From Anaerolineae bacterium (lineage in GTDB: Bacteria > Chloroflexota > Anaerolineae > Aggregatilineales > Aggregatilineaceae): a DNA stretch of 64,000 nt. Position numbers and translations under genes: made by a program. The number at the start of each line of letters is the position of its first letter. Position 1 is the first letter of the stretch. Where the stretch lies: assembly GCA_018432315.1 (NCBI GenBank), contig JAHDLB010000025.1, positions 62,001 through 126,000 on the forward strand, in the 5' to 3' direction. Of this stretch, positions 7,045 through 18,271 are shown piece after piece. Under the pieces are notes generated by a model, which was not told the origin of the DNA, ran no database searches, and saw only the letters and a program-made list of their open reading frames with translations.

Positions 7045-8001
7045 ATGCTCGATATCATCATCAATCCTTTCATCACCATTCTGCTGTTCCTGTACGAAAT
7101 CCTGGGCGGGAACGTGGTGCTGGCGATCGTCGTCTTCACGATCCTCGTGCGGCTGGCGACCTATCCGCTCACCATGAAACAGCAGCGTTCGACCAAGGCG
7201 ATGCAGGAAATTCAGCCTGAGCTGAAGAAGATCCAGGAAAAATACAAGAACGACCGCGAGCGCGCAGCGGCGGCGCAGTGGGAACTCTACCGCGAGCACG
7301 GCGTCAACCCGCTGGCCGGGTGCCTGCCGCTGTTGATCCAGTTCCCGATCCTCATCGGCCTGTACCGCGCGATCGTCGCCACGCTGGCGGCCACCCCGCT
7401 CCAACTGCTCGACCTGTCGGGCCGCTTGTGGGTCAAGGACCTGTCCAGCGCGGTGCCGATGGACAGCCGCTTCTTGTGGCTCAACCTCGCCGTGCCCGAT
7501 CCGCTGTACGTCCTGCCGATCCTGGTCGTGCTGACGACGTGGCTCCAGCAAAAACTGCTGATGCCCGCCTCGCCGGCCAGCTCTGGCGGAGACAAGGCCA
7601 CCGATCAGGCCGCCGCGATGAGCCGCCAGATGATGATGATCATGCCGATCATGTTCGGCATTTTCGCGCTGTCGTTCGCCTCGGGACTGTCCATTTATTT
7701 CATCGTGTCGAACATCATCGGCATCGGCCAATATGCGATGATGGGCAAGATCGACTTGAAGCAGGCGCTGGGCCTCAAGAAAGCGGAAGACGAAGCCGCC
7801 GCGCCGGCCTCCAAGCGGGCAGCCAAGGCCAAGGCCCGCGCCGAAGCCGGTGAGAGCGCCTCGGAACCCTCCAGCGCGCCGGTCGTCGCCTCGGAACCGG
7901 CTCGCCCCAAACGGGGCAGGTCGTCCGAACCGGCGCCCGCCAAAGCTAAGCGTTCTGGCGTCTACGACAGCCGGGCCCAACGGGCCAAGGCTAAGCGATA
8001 A
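7045..8001 (+). CDS. yidC: Membrane protein insertase YidC/Oxa1 family
   Basis: A 318-residue integral membrane insertase of the short type without the large periplasmic domain. The first membrane segment covers about residues 8-38. The groove-lining segment LVRLATYPLTMKQQ has an Arg at 36. A cytoplasmic coiled hairpin follows (MQEIQPELKKIQEKYKNDRER), then NPLAGCLPLLIQFPILIGLY and two further segments ending near residue 240. The tail (about 255-318) is Ala/Lys/Arg-rich and likely contacts ribosomes. It inserts proteins with or without Sec. khpB follows 27 bp downstream. Confidence 0.95.
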   Translation: MLDIIINPFITILLFLYEILGGNVVLAIVVFTILVRLATYPLTMKQQRSTKAMQEIQPELKKIQEKYKNDRERAAAAQWELYREHGVNPLAGCLPLLIQFPILIGLYRAIVATLAATPLQLLDLSGRLWVKDLSSAVPMDSRFLWLNLAVPDPLYVLPILVVLTTWLQQKLLMPASPASSGGDKATDQAAAMSRQMMMIMPIMFGIFALSFASGLSIYFIVSNIIGIGQYAMMGKIDLKQALGLKKAEDEAAAPASKRAAKAKARAEAGESASEPSSAPVVASEPARPKRGRSSEPAPAKAKRSGVYDSRAQRAKAKR

Positions 8002-8028
8002 ATTTCATTACGCCAAGAGGGGATCACT

Positions 8029-8850
8029 ATGAGTGAAACACGGTCGGTCGAAACCAGCGCATCCGACATCGAAACCGCGATTGAACAGGGTCTGAAAGAA
8101 CTCGGCGTTGCGCGCGAAAGCGTCATCGTCGAGATCCTGGAGGAGCCAAGCCGGGGCCTGCTGGGCATCGGCGCGCGTCCGGCCCGCATTCGCCTGACGA
8201 CTGCCGCGCCCGCGCGCCCTGCCTCCGCGCCAGAATCCGCCCCCGCACCGGCTAAGCCGGCCCCGGCCAAACCCAAGCCCAAGCCCGCCCCCGCCCCGCC
8301 GCCCGCCGACAGCCAGCCCGCCGCCGCCGAAGACGAAGAGGACATCGACCTCCCGGCGCCGGTGAGTGAGAGCGACATGGACGAGGACGCGCGGGTTGGT
8401 CTGGCGACGCTCGAGGAGCTGCTCGCCAAGATGCAGGTCGAGGCCGAGGTGGTCGTGTATCGCGCGCCGGAGGCGGCGGACAACGACTCGCCGTGGGTGC
8501 TCCAGATTCGCGGGCGCGATCTCGGCGTGCTGATCGGGCGGCGCGGTGAAACGCTGGCCTCGCTGCAATACATCACGCGCCTGATCGCCAGCCGCGAGCT
8601 TCAGCGCCGCGCCAACATCGTGCTCGACGTCGAGGGGTACAAATCGCGCCGCGAGCAGATTCTGCGCCGCCTGGCGAAGCGCATGGCCGACCAGGCCATC
8701 CAGTTGGGCCGGACGGTGACGCTGGAACCCATGCCGCCCTACGAGCGCCGCATCGTTCACCTGGCCCTGCGCGACCATCCAGAGGTCACTACCGAGAGCG
8801 TGGGCGAGGGTGAGCATCGCAAGGTCACCATCATCCCGCGCCGCCGCTAG
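8029..8850 (+). CDS. khpB: RNA-binding protein KhpB (Jag/EloR)
   Basis: A 273-residue protein in three parts. Residues 10-60 form a Jag-N domain (AIEQGLKELGVARESV ... RGLLGIG). A long Ala/Pro/Lys linker covers about 65-110. A KH domain follows, with GVLIGRRGETL near residue 165, then a C-terminal R3H domain with ERRIVHLALRDHP near residue 238. KhpB binds RNA together with KhpA and affects cell elongation and division in Gram-positive bacteria. It is the last gene of the rpmH block; a terminator follows 24 bp after the stop. Confidence 0.92.
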   Translation: MSETRSVETSASDIETAIEQGLKELGVARESVIVEILEEPSRGLLGIGARPARIRLTTAAPARPASAPESAPAPAKPAPAKPKPKPAPAPPPADSQPAAAEDEEDIDLPAPVSESDMDEDARVGLATLEELLAKMQVEAEVVVYRAPEAADNDSPWVLQIRGRDLGVLIGRRGETLASLQYITRLIASRELQRRANIVLDVEGYKSRREQILRRLAKRMADQAIQLGRTVTLEPMPPYERRIVHLALRDHPEVTTESVGEGEHRKVTIIPRRR

Positions 8851-8874
8851 GCCACATGGGCCCGCCTAACCCGC

Positions 8875-8903
8875 ATGCCGCGCCGCCCTGGCCGCGGCAT
8901 TTT
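8875..8903 (+). terminator. Intrinsic terminator after khpB
   Basis: A perfect 8-bp stem (ATGCCGCG at 8875-8882 with CGCGGCAT at 8893-8900) and a ten-base loop run into a short T stretch. It favours the 8920 start of the next gene. Confidence 0.55.
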
Positions 8904-8919
8904 CCATTCTCGTGAGGCC

Positions 8920-9774
8920 ATGGCTGACCTGACCGACCAGATCCCTGACTATCTCTTGATCGGCCACATCACCCACGATGTGACTTCCGACGGGCCGCGC
9001 CTGGGCGGCACCGTATCGTATGCGGCCCACACCGCTGTCGCGTTCGGGCTGCGCGTCGCCATCCTGACCAGCGCCGCCCCGGGCGAGCCGCTGCTCGCCG
9101 ACCTGCCGCCCCAGGCCCAGGTGCTCAGCATTCCAGCCGAGCACACGACGATGTTCGAGAACCTGTACGACGGCTGGAAGCGCATCCAGTACATGTACCA
9201 CCGCGCCATCACGCTCCGTCCCGAACACCTGCCGCCCGCCTGGACGAAAGCCCGGCTGGTCCACCTGGGGCCGATTGCCTACGAGGTCGATCCGGCGATG
9301 ATGGGCACCTTTGGCGACAGCCCGATCTGCGTCACGCCCCAGGGCTGGATGCGCCACCGCGCGCCGGATGGCTTCATCACGTCGATCCCGTGGGAAGACG
9401 CGGACCGCGTGCTGCCCCGCGCGGCGCTGACCGTGCTCAGCAAGGAAGACATCGATCACGATCCCGGCCTGGAGCAGGTCTTCGGGCAGTTGGCGCCGCT
9501 GATGGTCATGACGCGGGCCGAGCTCGGCGGGACGCTGTACCACCGGGGCATCGTGCGTGACTTCCCGGCCCAGCCCGCCGTCCTGGTCGACCCGACCGGC
9601 GCGGGCGACATTTTTGCCACCACGCTCCACATCGCGCTCGACCGGTTGGGGGACCTCGACCGGGCGATCCTGGTCGCCACCCGCATCGCGGCCATCTCGG
9701 TCACGCGTGCCGGGTTCGCCAGCGCGCCCACCCCCGAGGAAGTCGAACAGACGTGGGCGCTGTACGCCAGCTAA
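8920..9774 (+). CDS. PfkB-family carbohydrate kinase
   Basis: A 284-residue ribokinase-like protein. Seen: LGGTVSYAAHTAVAFG, the glycine-rich substrate-binding segment near residue 25, and DPTGAGDIFATT near residue 225, the PfkB signature with the catalytic Asp. The family phosphorylates sugars or nucleosides with ATP; the substrate is not evident. The N-terminal half is closer to divergent PfkB proteins than to true ribokinases. The start at 8920 (MADLTDQ) is preferred over 8875, because the longer version would start inside the terminator. Confidence 0.8.
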   Translation: MADLTDQIPDYLLIGHITHDVTSDGPRLGGTVSYAAHTAVAFGLRVAILTSAAPGEPLLADLPPQAQVLSIPAEHTTMFENLYDGWKRIQYMYHRAITLRPEHLPPAWTKARLVHLGPIAYEVDPAMMGTFGDSPICVTPQGWMRHRAPDGFITSIPWEDADRVLPRAALTVLSKEDIDHDPGLEQVFGQLAPLMVMTRAELGGTLYHRGIVRDFPAQPAVLVDPTGAGDIFATTLHIALDRLGDLDRAILVATRIAAISVTRAGFASAPTPEEVEQTWALYAS

Positions 9775-9834
9775 TCACCCGTTTGCCGTTTGCCTGATGG
9801 TGCCGTGCCGGTAGTGGGAGGGAGAACCTTCGCG

Positions 9835-11448
9835 ATGATCGACCGGATTCTGCTCAACGCACGCATTCACACGCTCAATCCTGCCCAGCCCCAGGCCACC
9901 GCGCTGGCCCTGTGCCGCGACCGGATCGTGGCCGTGGGCGACAACGACACGATTCGCGGGCTGGTCGGGCCGTGCACCCACGCCGACGATCTCGGCGGGC
10001 GCCCGGTGATCCCCGGCCTGACCGACGCGCACATCCATTGGGAAGGCGTGGCGCGCAGCCTGAACACCATCGACGTGTTCGAGGTGCCCAGCAAGCAAGA
10101 GGCCCTGCGCCGGGTGGCGGTCCGCGCCCGCAAGGCCGGGCCGGGCGAATGGCTCGTCGGGCGGGGATGGTCCCAGGCGTACTGGCGCGATCACAGCGCC
10201 TTCCCCACCGCCGCCGACCTGGACAGCGTCGCGCCGGACAACCCGGTGTACCTGGGCGCCAAGAGCGGCCATGCCGCCTGGGTCAACAGCGCCGCGCTGC
10301 GGGCGGCGGGCATCACCGGCTCCACGCCCAACCCGCCGGGCGGCAGCATTCACCGCGACGCGGAGGGCCGCGCCACCGGCATCCTGCTCGAAGCCCCGGC
10401 GATGAATCTCGTCTACAACCTGATCCCGGAGCCAACGCCCGAGCAGGTCGCCAGTTGGATGGGCGCCGCCCAACAGCTCGCGTGGCAGGCCGGGCTGACC
10501 GCCATCCACGACTACGACGATCCGAGCTGTCTGGTGGCGCTGCAAATCCTGCGCGAGCGCGGCGAATTGGGCCTGCGCGTGGTGAAGAACGTCAACGACC
10601 CGTACATCGAGCACGCGCACGCGCTCGGCCTGCGCTGGGGATTCGGCGATCACTGGCTGCGCATCGGCGGGCTGAAGATCTTCGCAGACGGCGCGCTGGG
10701 GCCGCGCACGGCGCTGATGATCGAGCCGTACGAGAACGAGCCGGACAATACCGGCATCGCCGTCACCGACAAGGAAGAGATGGCCGAGCTGGTCAGCCGC
10801 GCCAGCGCCGCCGGGCTGCCCTCGACGATTCACGCCATCGGCGACCGGGCCGTGCACGACGTGCTGGACGTCTACGAGCAGGTGCGCCGCGAAGAGGCCG
10901 CGCGCGGCATCCCGCCGCAGGCGCTGCGCCACCGCATCGAGCACGTCCAGATCATCCACCCCGACGACGTCCACCGGCTGGCGGACCTGGGCGTCATCGC
11001 CTCGATGCAGCCGATCCACGCTACCTCGGACTACGAAATGGCCGAATGGTATTGGGGCGAACGCGCCCGGTGGAGCTACAACTGGCACGCCCAACTGGAA
11101 GCGGGCGCCGTACTAGCCTTCGGTTCGGATGCGCCGGTCGAGCCGTTCGAGCCGGTGAAGGGCCTCTACGCCGCCGTGACGCGCCGCCGCCCGGACGGAT
11201 CGCCCGGCCCGGATGGCTGGTACCCGGAGGGCCGCCTGGACATGCAGACGGCGCTGTGCGCCTTCACCCAGGGGCCGGCGTACGCCGCCGGGCTGGAGCA
11301 CGACCTGGGGATGATCGCGCCCGGCTTCCTGGCCGACCTCGTCGTGCTCGACCGCGACCTGTTCGCCATCGAGCCGGACGAAATTCTCGCGACGCGCGTC
11401 CTGGGCACGATGGTCGGCGGCGAGTGGAAACACCGCCTCTTCGATTGA
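9835..11448 (+). CDS. Amidohydrolase family protein (YtcJ-like)
   Basis: A 537-residue metal-dependent hydrolase. Seen in order: LLNARIHTLNP (first beta strand), PGLTDAHIHWEG near residue 60 with the HxH metal ligands, HAIGDRAVHDV, HRIEHVQ near residue 365 and GSDAPVEPFEP near residue 430, which carries the late catalytic Asp. A closing beta-sandwich strand includes ADLVVLDRDLF. This order matches YtcJ/N-acyl-amide hydrolases; the substrate is unknown. The start at 9835 has GGGAGG upstream. Confidence 0.88.
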   Translation: MIDRILLNARIHTLNPAQPQATALALCRDRIVAVGDNDTIRGLVGPCTHADDLGGRPVIPGLTDAHIHWEGVARSLNTIDVFEVPSKQEALRRVAVRARKAGPGEWLVGRGWSQAYWRDHSAFPTAADLDSVAPDNPVYLGAKSGHAAWVNSAALRAAGITGSTPNPPGGSIHRDAEGRATGILLEAPAMNLVYNLIPEPTPEQVASWMGAAQQLAWQAGLTAIHDYDDPSCLVALQILRERGELGLRVVKNVNDPYIEHAHALGLRWGFGDHWLRIGGLKIFADGALGPRTALMIEPYENEPDNTGIAVTDKEEMAELVSRASAAGLPSTIHAIGDRAVHDVLDVYEQVRREEAARGIPPQALRHRIEHVQIIHPDDVHRLADLGVIASMQPIHATSDYEMAEWYWGERARWSYNWHAQLEAGAVLAFGSDAPVEPFEPVKGLYAAVTRRRPDGSPGPDGWYPEGRLDMQTALCAFTQGPAYAAGLEHDLGMIAPGFLADLVVLDRDLFAIEPDEILATRVLGTMVGGEWKHRLFD

Positions 11449-11493
11449 GTCAACGGGAAAAATGGTGGGGCGCTCGTGGGGGCGCTCCGCCGT

Positions 11494-12615
11494 TCAATTC
11501 AGCCGGATGTCGATCCAGTTGGTCCGGCCCGCCTCGACGAACACCCAGTCGTCGAACCGTTTCACGCTGCCCGTCCGCACGATGACGTGATACTCGCCTT
11601 CGGGCAGGTCGCCGTAGGTGAAGTTTTCGTTGTAGTACGGATCGGGATTCACGTTGTCGTTGGCGTACGTGAAGGTGTAGCGGTCCGGCCCCGAATCCGA
11701 GAGGATGGTGACCGTCGCGTCGCGGACCGGCTGCCCGTCGCGATCCACCAGCCGCCCGGCCAGCGTGCCGAAGGTCGGCCACGGAACGAGCCACAGGTCC
11801 GGGTTAACCGTGCTGAGGTAGTCGTAGGGATCGTCCAGCCGGACCTCGAGGTGCAGGTGCGAGCCGAGGGCCACGCCGGTCGCGCCGACCTCGCCGATCT
11901 TCTCGCCCTGGTCGACGAACTGCCCGGTTTCCACGTCCACCTGGGACATGTGCCCGTAGAGGGTGTACAGCATGGCATCGTTCGGCGCGCGCATCTCGTG
12001 CTCGATCACGACCAGATTCCCATAGAAATCGTTGCGCGGGCCGAACTGCACCTCGGCATCGCTGCCCGCGTATAGCACCCACCCGCTCGCCACGGCCAGG
12101 ATATCCGTCCCCAGGTTGTTCTGGATGTCCACGCCGTGATGCACCTGGAGCCCGCCGCCGCCGGTCGTGCCGTAGGGATAGCTGCGCGAGAGGTAATCGT
12201 GCACACGGTTGGTCGGGTCGCGCGGGAAGGGCCGCTGAAGCCAGTAGTGATCGGCGATCTCGCTCGTCGCCGGGTCGTACTTGGCGATGGCCGTCGGCAG
12301 CACCGCCTGCGACACCGCCTGCGTCGAGCGCGGCGTGTTGGTCGGGAACGGCGTCGGCGTGGCCGGGGGCTCGGTAGGCGTTGGCGTCTCGCTGGGGAGC
12401 GGCGTCAGCGATGGGGTGAGGGTGATGGTCGCCGTAGGGATGGGCGTCGCCGTGGGGACGTCCGTCGCGACTTCCTGCATGGCGATCAGCGTGGACAGCT
12501 CATCGACGGTCGGGCTGGGCGGCATAGGCGTCGCCTGGGGCGACGCCTCGCTGCACGCGGCCAGGATGAAAACGACTCCTACCAATAAAAGGCTTGCCCA
12601 ACGAATCCGGTTCAA
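11494..12615 (-). CDS. M23 family metallopeptidase lipoprotein with a C-terminal carboxypeptidase-regulatory-like domain
   Basis: A 373-residue exported lipoprotein with lipobox LAAC (Cys21). A Pro/Thr-rich spacer covers about residues 25-100. The LytM/M23 domain spans about 150-270, with VHHGVDIQNN, LYGHMSQ and GSHLHLEVR supplying the zinc ligands in canonical order. Residues 280-373 form a beta-sandwich like the carboxypeptidase regulatory domain (GRLVDRDGQPVRDATV). M23 enzymes cut peptidoglycan cross-bridges, so this may remodel the wall or serve as a wall-bound regulator. It starts with TTG, since no in-frame ATG is suitable. Confidence 0.88.
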   Translation of the reverse strand: MNRIRWASLLLVGVVFILAACSEASPQATPMPPSPTVDELSTLIAMQEVATDVPTATPIPTATITLTPSLTPLPSETPTPTEPPATPTPFPTNTPRSTQAVSQAVLPTAIAKYDPATSEIADHYWLQRPFPRDPTNRVHDYLSRSYPYGTTGGGGLQVHHGVDIQNNLGTDILAVASGWVLYAGSDAEVQFGPRNDFYGNLVVIEHEMRAPNDAMLYTLYGHMSQVDVETGQFVDQGEKIGEVGATGVALGSHLHLEVRLDDPYDYLSTVNPDLWLVPWPTFGTLAGRLVDRDGQPVRDATVTILSDSGPDRYTFTYANDNVNPDPYYNENFTYGDLPEGEYHVIVRTGSVKRFDDWVFVEAGRTNWIDIRLN

Positions 12616-12650
12616 TCCGCCATCCTCGAAGACTCAACTCGTGCGTTCGG

Positions 12651-14249
12651 CTACGATGCAATACCCGCGCGGTCTTCCGCGGCGGCGATCACGGCGTCGC
12701 GCACCTGCCGCGCCTGCTCGACCAGCGCCTCGGCATCGTGCCGGTAGCGGGCGGCGAGGTCCGGATCGGACAGGCTGACCGCGTTCACGCGGACGTTGAG
12801 CGCCGCCCCTTCGACGGCAGCCAGGCCCATCAGCGCGCCGACCGCCCCATCGCTGGCCGCGTTCACGTTGCCCTGCCGCGCGACCTGCTCGGCCAGCCGC
12901 ATGGCTTCCAGCGCCAGCCGCGCCACGTTCAGCGGCACGTCCGCGGCGTGGATCAGGCTGTTCTGGATCGCGTCGTCGCGCTCGGAGCTGTCCTTGGGCA
13001 GCCGGTACGCCTCCATGACCTCCTCGAACGCCTGGACATCCTCCTCGATAGCCTCCAACAGCCGGCGCCGCAGGTCCGCCGCCGCCGCCACGACCGCACC
13101 CATCGTCTCCTCGACGTCGGCGTATTTCTTCTTCCCGACGGTCAGCCGGGCGACCATCTCGGCCAGCGCGGCGCTCAGGCCACCGGCCAGCGCGGCCACC
13201 GCGCCGCCGCCCGGCGTGGGCGAGCCGTCGGCCACCGCCGCCGCAAACTGGGCCGGTGTCGGCAGCGGGTGATCGACCGTCGGGACCTGCCGGGTGGCCT
13301 CTTCCGGCACGGGCGGCTCCTCTTCGGCCAGCGCCGAGCGCTCGGCCTCGGCCCGTTGAATCCGGTATTCGAGGATCTGGTCCGGCTGGAATTTGTCGAG
13401 CTGCAAATACCACCGCGCCGCCTCGACGAAGAAATCCTGCGGCGCCAGCCCGATCAGCTCGCTGTGCGTGATACCGATGCCGTAACGGTCGGCCTCGCGC
13501 CGGATCATCTCGACCACGCGATGCACCGGCGTCTTCTGGTAATTCGTCAGGTTCATCGACACCTGGGCCTGTCCCTCGACCATGAACCCGGCCCCTTTGA
13601 CGTAGCGCAGGCCGCCGCTCGAATGGCGCACGGCGCGCGCGATCTTCTGCGCGAGGGACTGGTTGTTCGTGCTCAGGTACACGTTGAACGCCACCAGCGG
13701 CGGGCGCGCGCCGATCACGGTCGCGCCGGCGGTGCCGATCTCCGCCGGGCCAAAGTCGGGCATGCGGGCGGGATCGGTCGCGATCACCTCGGCGAGCTGC
13801 TCGTACTGGAATTTCGAGCTGCGCAGGTCCGCCAGGTTTTCACGGTCCGGGCTGGCCGCCGCCGCTTCGTACAGGTAGACCGGGATCCCCAGCTCGTGGC
13901 CCACGCGCTGGCCCAGCCGCCGGGCGAGGTCCACGCATTCTTCCATCGTGACGTCGCGGATCGGGACGAACGGCACCACGTCTGACGCGCCCAGGCGCGG
14001 GTGCTCGCCGCTGTGCTGCGTCATGTCGATGTGCTCGGCGGCGGTCTTGATCGCCGCGAAGGCGGCCTGCTCGACGGCCTCGGGCGTGCCGGCGAACGTG
14101 ACGACCGTCCGGTTGTGATCGGGATCGCTGCTCGTGTCCAGAATGTGCACCGCCGCCGCCTGCTGCATGGCGTTCACGATGGCGTCGATGACTTCAGGCC
14201 GGCGGCCTTCACTAAAGTTGGGAATGCATTCCACCAAAGGTCGTTTCAT
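12651..14249 (-). CDS. ftcD: Bifunctional glutamate formimidoyltransferase / formimidoyl-THF cyclodeaminase
   Basis: A 532-residue fusion. Residues 1-300 are glutamate formimidoyltransferase: VECIPNFSEGRR at the start, HNRTVVTFAG, and HSGEHPRLGASDVVPFVP. Residues about 345-525 are the all-helical cyclodeaminase, with DGSPTPGGGAVAALAGGLSAAL. Together they move the formimino group from N-formimidoylglutamate to tetrahydrofolate and convert it to 5,10-methenyl-THF with ammonia release, the last steps of histidine breakdown. No other hut genes lie in the window. The gene diverges from dnaG-rpoD. It may feed the folate pool used by the methyltransferase at 57.4 kb, but that is inference. Confidence 0.93.
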   Translation of the reverse strand: MKRPLVECIPNFSEGRRPEVIDAIVNAMQQAAAVHILDTSSDPDHNRTVVTFAGTPEAVEQAAFAAIKTAAEHIDMTQHSGEHPRLGASDVVPFVPIRDVTMEECVDLARRLGQRVGHELGIPVYLYEAAAASPDRENLADLRSSKFQYEQLAEVIATDPARMPDFGPAEIGTAGATVIGARPPLVAFNVYLSTNNQSLAQKIARAVRHSSGGLRYVKGAGFMVEGQAQVSMNLTNYQKTPVHRVVEMIRREADRYGIGITHSELIGLAPQDFFVEAARWYLQLDKFQPDQILEYRIQRAEAERSALAEEEPPVPEEATRQVPTVDHPLPTPAQFAAAVADGSPTPGGGAVAALAGGLSAALAEMVARLTVGKKKYADVEETMGAVVAAAADLRRRLLEAIEEDVQAFEEVMEAYRLPKDSSERDDAIQNSLIHAADVPLNVARLALEAMRLAEQVARQGNVNAASDGAVGALMGLAAVEGAALNVRVNAVSLSDPDLAARYRHDAEALVEQARQVRDAVIAAAEDRAGIAS

Positions 14250-14395
14250 GGCTACAGAGGCATAACGCCGGCGCTATGCCGCCCTCCTTTCCATGTGTGC
14301 CATAAGTTCATTTGGGACCGGGCAAGGACGTAGTATTGCTACCGCACCGCCGGGGGTTTGTCAAATTGGCAGCGCCGCAAAAAACCGCCGGTCGG

Positions 14396-14424
14396 TTGCG
14401 CAACCCCGGCGGGCTGCATATAAT
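14396..14424 (+). promoter_or_regulatory. Promoter of the dnaG-rpoD operon
   Basis: TTGCGC (14396-14401) and a perfect TATAAT (14419-14424) are 17 bases apart. The predicted start near 14431 rules out start codons upstream for dnaG. Confidence 0.75.
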
Positions 14425-14466
14425 TTCGTTACGATTGTGGCGGAGTACGGTGGGGTCAATTCAAGC

Positions 14467-16503
14467 GTGTCTGTCGTCGATGACGTAAAAGCCCGCCTCG
14501 ATATCGTCGATGTCGTATCCGGATATGTCAATCTGCAAAAGGCAGGGCGCAACTACAAGGCGTTGTGCCCTTTTCATCACGAAAAGACGCCCTCTTTTGT
14601 AGTCTTCCCGGATACGCAAACCTGGCGCTGTTTTGGGGCGTGCGGCGAAGGCGGTGACGTCTTCAGCTTCGTGATGAAATCCGAAGGCTGGGATTTCGCC
14701 GAAACGCTGCGCGAGCTTGCCAAGCGCGCCGGGGTTCAGCTCGCGCCGCCCGATCCCGCCCAGGAGGAGCGGCAGGTCGAATCCGACCGCCTGCTCGGCC
14801 TGCTGGACGAAACGGCGCGCTTTTTCCACGACCAGCTTCGCACCGCGCCCGCCGCGCAGGCGGCCCGCGCCTACGTCGAGCGCCGCCACCTGGGCGGCGA
14901 AACCGTCACCGCGTTCGCGCTCGGCTACGCGCCGAACGACTGGCGGCAGGCGCTCCACCACCTGCAAATGCTCGGCTATTCCCAGGACGAGATCGTCGAG
15001 GCCGGCGTCGCCATCCGCAACGAAAAGGGCAACGTCTACGACCGGTTTCGCAACCGGCTGGTGATCCCGATCCGCGACGGGCGCGGGCGCACGGTCGGCT
15101 TCGGGGCGCGCGCGCTGAACCCGGACGACGTGCCCAAGTACCTGAACTCGCCCCAAAGCCCGCTGTTCGACAAAAGCCGCCTGCTGTTCGGGCTGGACGC
15201 GGCCCGGCGCGCCATCCGCGAGACGGAGACGGCGGTCATCGTCGAGGGGTACATGGACGTCATGCAGGCCCACCAGGCCGGGTTTCAAAACGTGGTCGCC
15301 CAGATGGGCACCGCCCTCACCGAAGACCAGCTTCGGCTGCTGAGCCGCTACGCCAACCGCCTGATCCTGGCGCTGGATCCCGACGCCGCCGGGATGAACG
15401 CGACCATGCGTGGCCTGAACGTCGCCCGCCAGACTCTCGACGGCGAAGGCTCGGTCTCTTTTGATCCGCGCGGCATGATGCGTTACACTGGCTTACTGGA
15501 TATCGACATTCGCGTGATCAGCCTGCCGGAGGGGCAGGACCCCGACGACCTGATCCGCGAGACACCCGATGCCTGGACCAGCCTGATCGACCGCGCCATG
15601 CCGGTCGCGGATTACGTGATTGCCCAGGGCACCGCGCACCTTTCCAACGAATCGTCGTATCACGAGCGCGAGCGGGCCGCGCGCGAGCTGCTGCCGATTC
15701 TGACCGCCACAGAGAACGATCTGCAGCGCAACGTCAACATCCAGACGCTGGCCCGCCGGGTCCGGATCGACGCGCCGATGCTGATCCAGTGGTCGCAGTA
15801 CCGGCAGGCCGCCCAGACGCGCGCGCTGCCGTCGATCCGCCAGCAGCAGCGGCTGGCCGAACGAACGGCCAGGCCGGACGCGCCCGGCGGGCCGCCGGGC
15901 CATTCGGCCATCCGCGAGGGGTTCTGCCTGCGACTGCTGATGGAGGAGCCAGAGCGGTTGTACGCGGCCAATCGCAAGCTGCGCGAATTGCAGGGGGGCG
16001 ATCCCAGCCTGGAAACCGTCTTGGCCGCGATGAACGTCAACGACTTCAGCCGGCCCGACTACCAGGCGATCTTTGCCGCGCTGGCGCGCTCGTTGCAGCA
16101 GGACGACGCCGACGTGTTCGGCTTTCTCTCCCGCCAGCTTTCGCCCGAGCTGGTCGTGGTTGTCGAAGAGTTGCGGAGACCAACGCTCGAATCGTTTCAG
16201 CGGCGACTTTCAGGGCCGCTCATGACCGAACTGAAGTCGATTCAGCGCGAGCAGGCGCGGATCAACACGCTGCCCGAGCCTGACACGAGCCTGTTTGTCG
16301 AGGAAGCGCTCGGCCTGCGGCACAGCCGCTTGGAGCGCGAACTGCAAGAGTTGTACTTCTTGCAGGAGGACGCCCAGGAAGGCGCCCAGGGGGACGACTT
16401 GACAGACCGGCTGTATCAGGCCAAAGTTAAGGCTTACACACGGGCTCGCCAGTTGCTCGCCAAGGCTCTCCACCAGATTAGAGATCTTTCCCGAGAAATG
16501 TAG
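14467..16503 (+). CDS. dnaG: DNA primase
   Basis: A 678-residue primase that makes RNA primers at the replication fork. The CHC2-type zinc module has [11 protein letters not shown] (Cys34, His37) and [10 protein letters not shown] (Cys55, Cys59). The RNA-polymerase core and Toprim domain include [14 protein letters not shown] near residue 258 and LALDPDAAG near 300, holding the catalytic acidic residues. A helicase-binding C-terminal region follows. The start is taken as GTG 14467 ([12 protein letters not shown]) because longer in-frame starts lie at or before the predicted transcription start; GTG 14437 would leave a leader of only about six bases. rpoD follows at once, as in the classical operon. 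Confidence 0.93.
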   Translation: MSVVDDVKARLDIVDVVSGYVNLQKAGRNYKALCPFHHEKTPSFVVFPDTQTWRCFGACGEGGDVFSFVMKSEGWDFAETLRELAKRAGVQLAPPDPAQEERQVESDRLLGLLDETARFFHDQLRTAPAAQAARAYVERRHLGGETVTAFALGYAPNDWRQALHHLQMLGYSQDEIVEAGVAIRNEKGNVYDRFRNRLVIPIRDGRGRTVGFGARALNPDDVPKYLNSPQSPLFDKSRLLFGLDAARRAIRETETAVIVEGYMDVMQAHQAGFQNVVAQMGTALTEDQLRLLSRYANRLILALDPDAAGMNATMRGLNVARQTLDGEGSVSFDPRGMMRYTGLLDIDIRVISLPEGQDPDDLIRETPDAWTSLIDRAMPVADYVIAQGTAHLSNESSYHERERAARELLPILTATENDLQRNVNIQTLARRVRIDAPMLIQWSQYRQAAQTRALPSIRQQQRLAERTARPDAPGGPPGHSAIREGFCLRLLMEEPERLYAANRKLRELQGGDPSLETVLAAMNVNDFSRPDYQAIFAALARSLQQDDADVFGFLSRQLSPELVVVVEELRRPTLESFQRRLSGPLMTELKSIQREQARINTLPEPDTSLFVEEALGLRHSRLERELQELYFLQEDAQEGAQGDDLTDRLYQAKVKAYTRARQLLAKALHQIRDLSREM

Positions 16504-16543
16504 CGTCGTTCAATCAGCGCGTATGACGAGACGCGGGGATACC

Positions 16544-18247
<1,704 letters not shown>

Positions 18248-18271
18248 CCGGCGCCACGAAGGATCATCGCC

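Noticed and set aside
4871-8850. Replication origin beside rpmH
   Set aside because: rpmH is often near dnaA and oriC, but no dnaA gene or cluster of DnaA boxes is visible in the window.
11449-11493. GC-rich repeats between amidohydrolase and M23 genes as a bidirectional terminator
   Set aside because: The two GGGCGCTC copies are direct, not inverted, so no convincing stem forms despite the nearby A-run.
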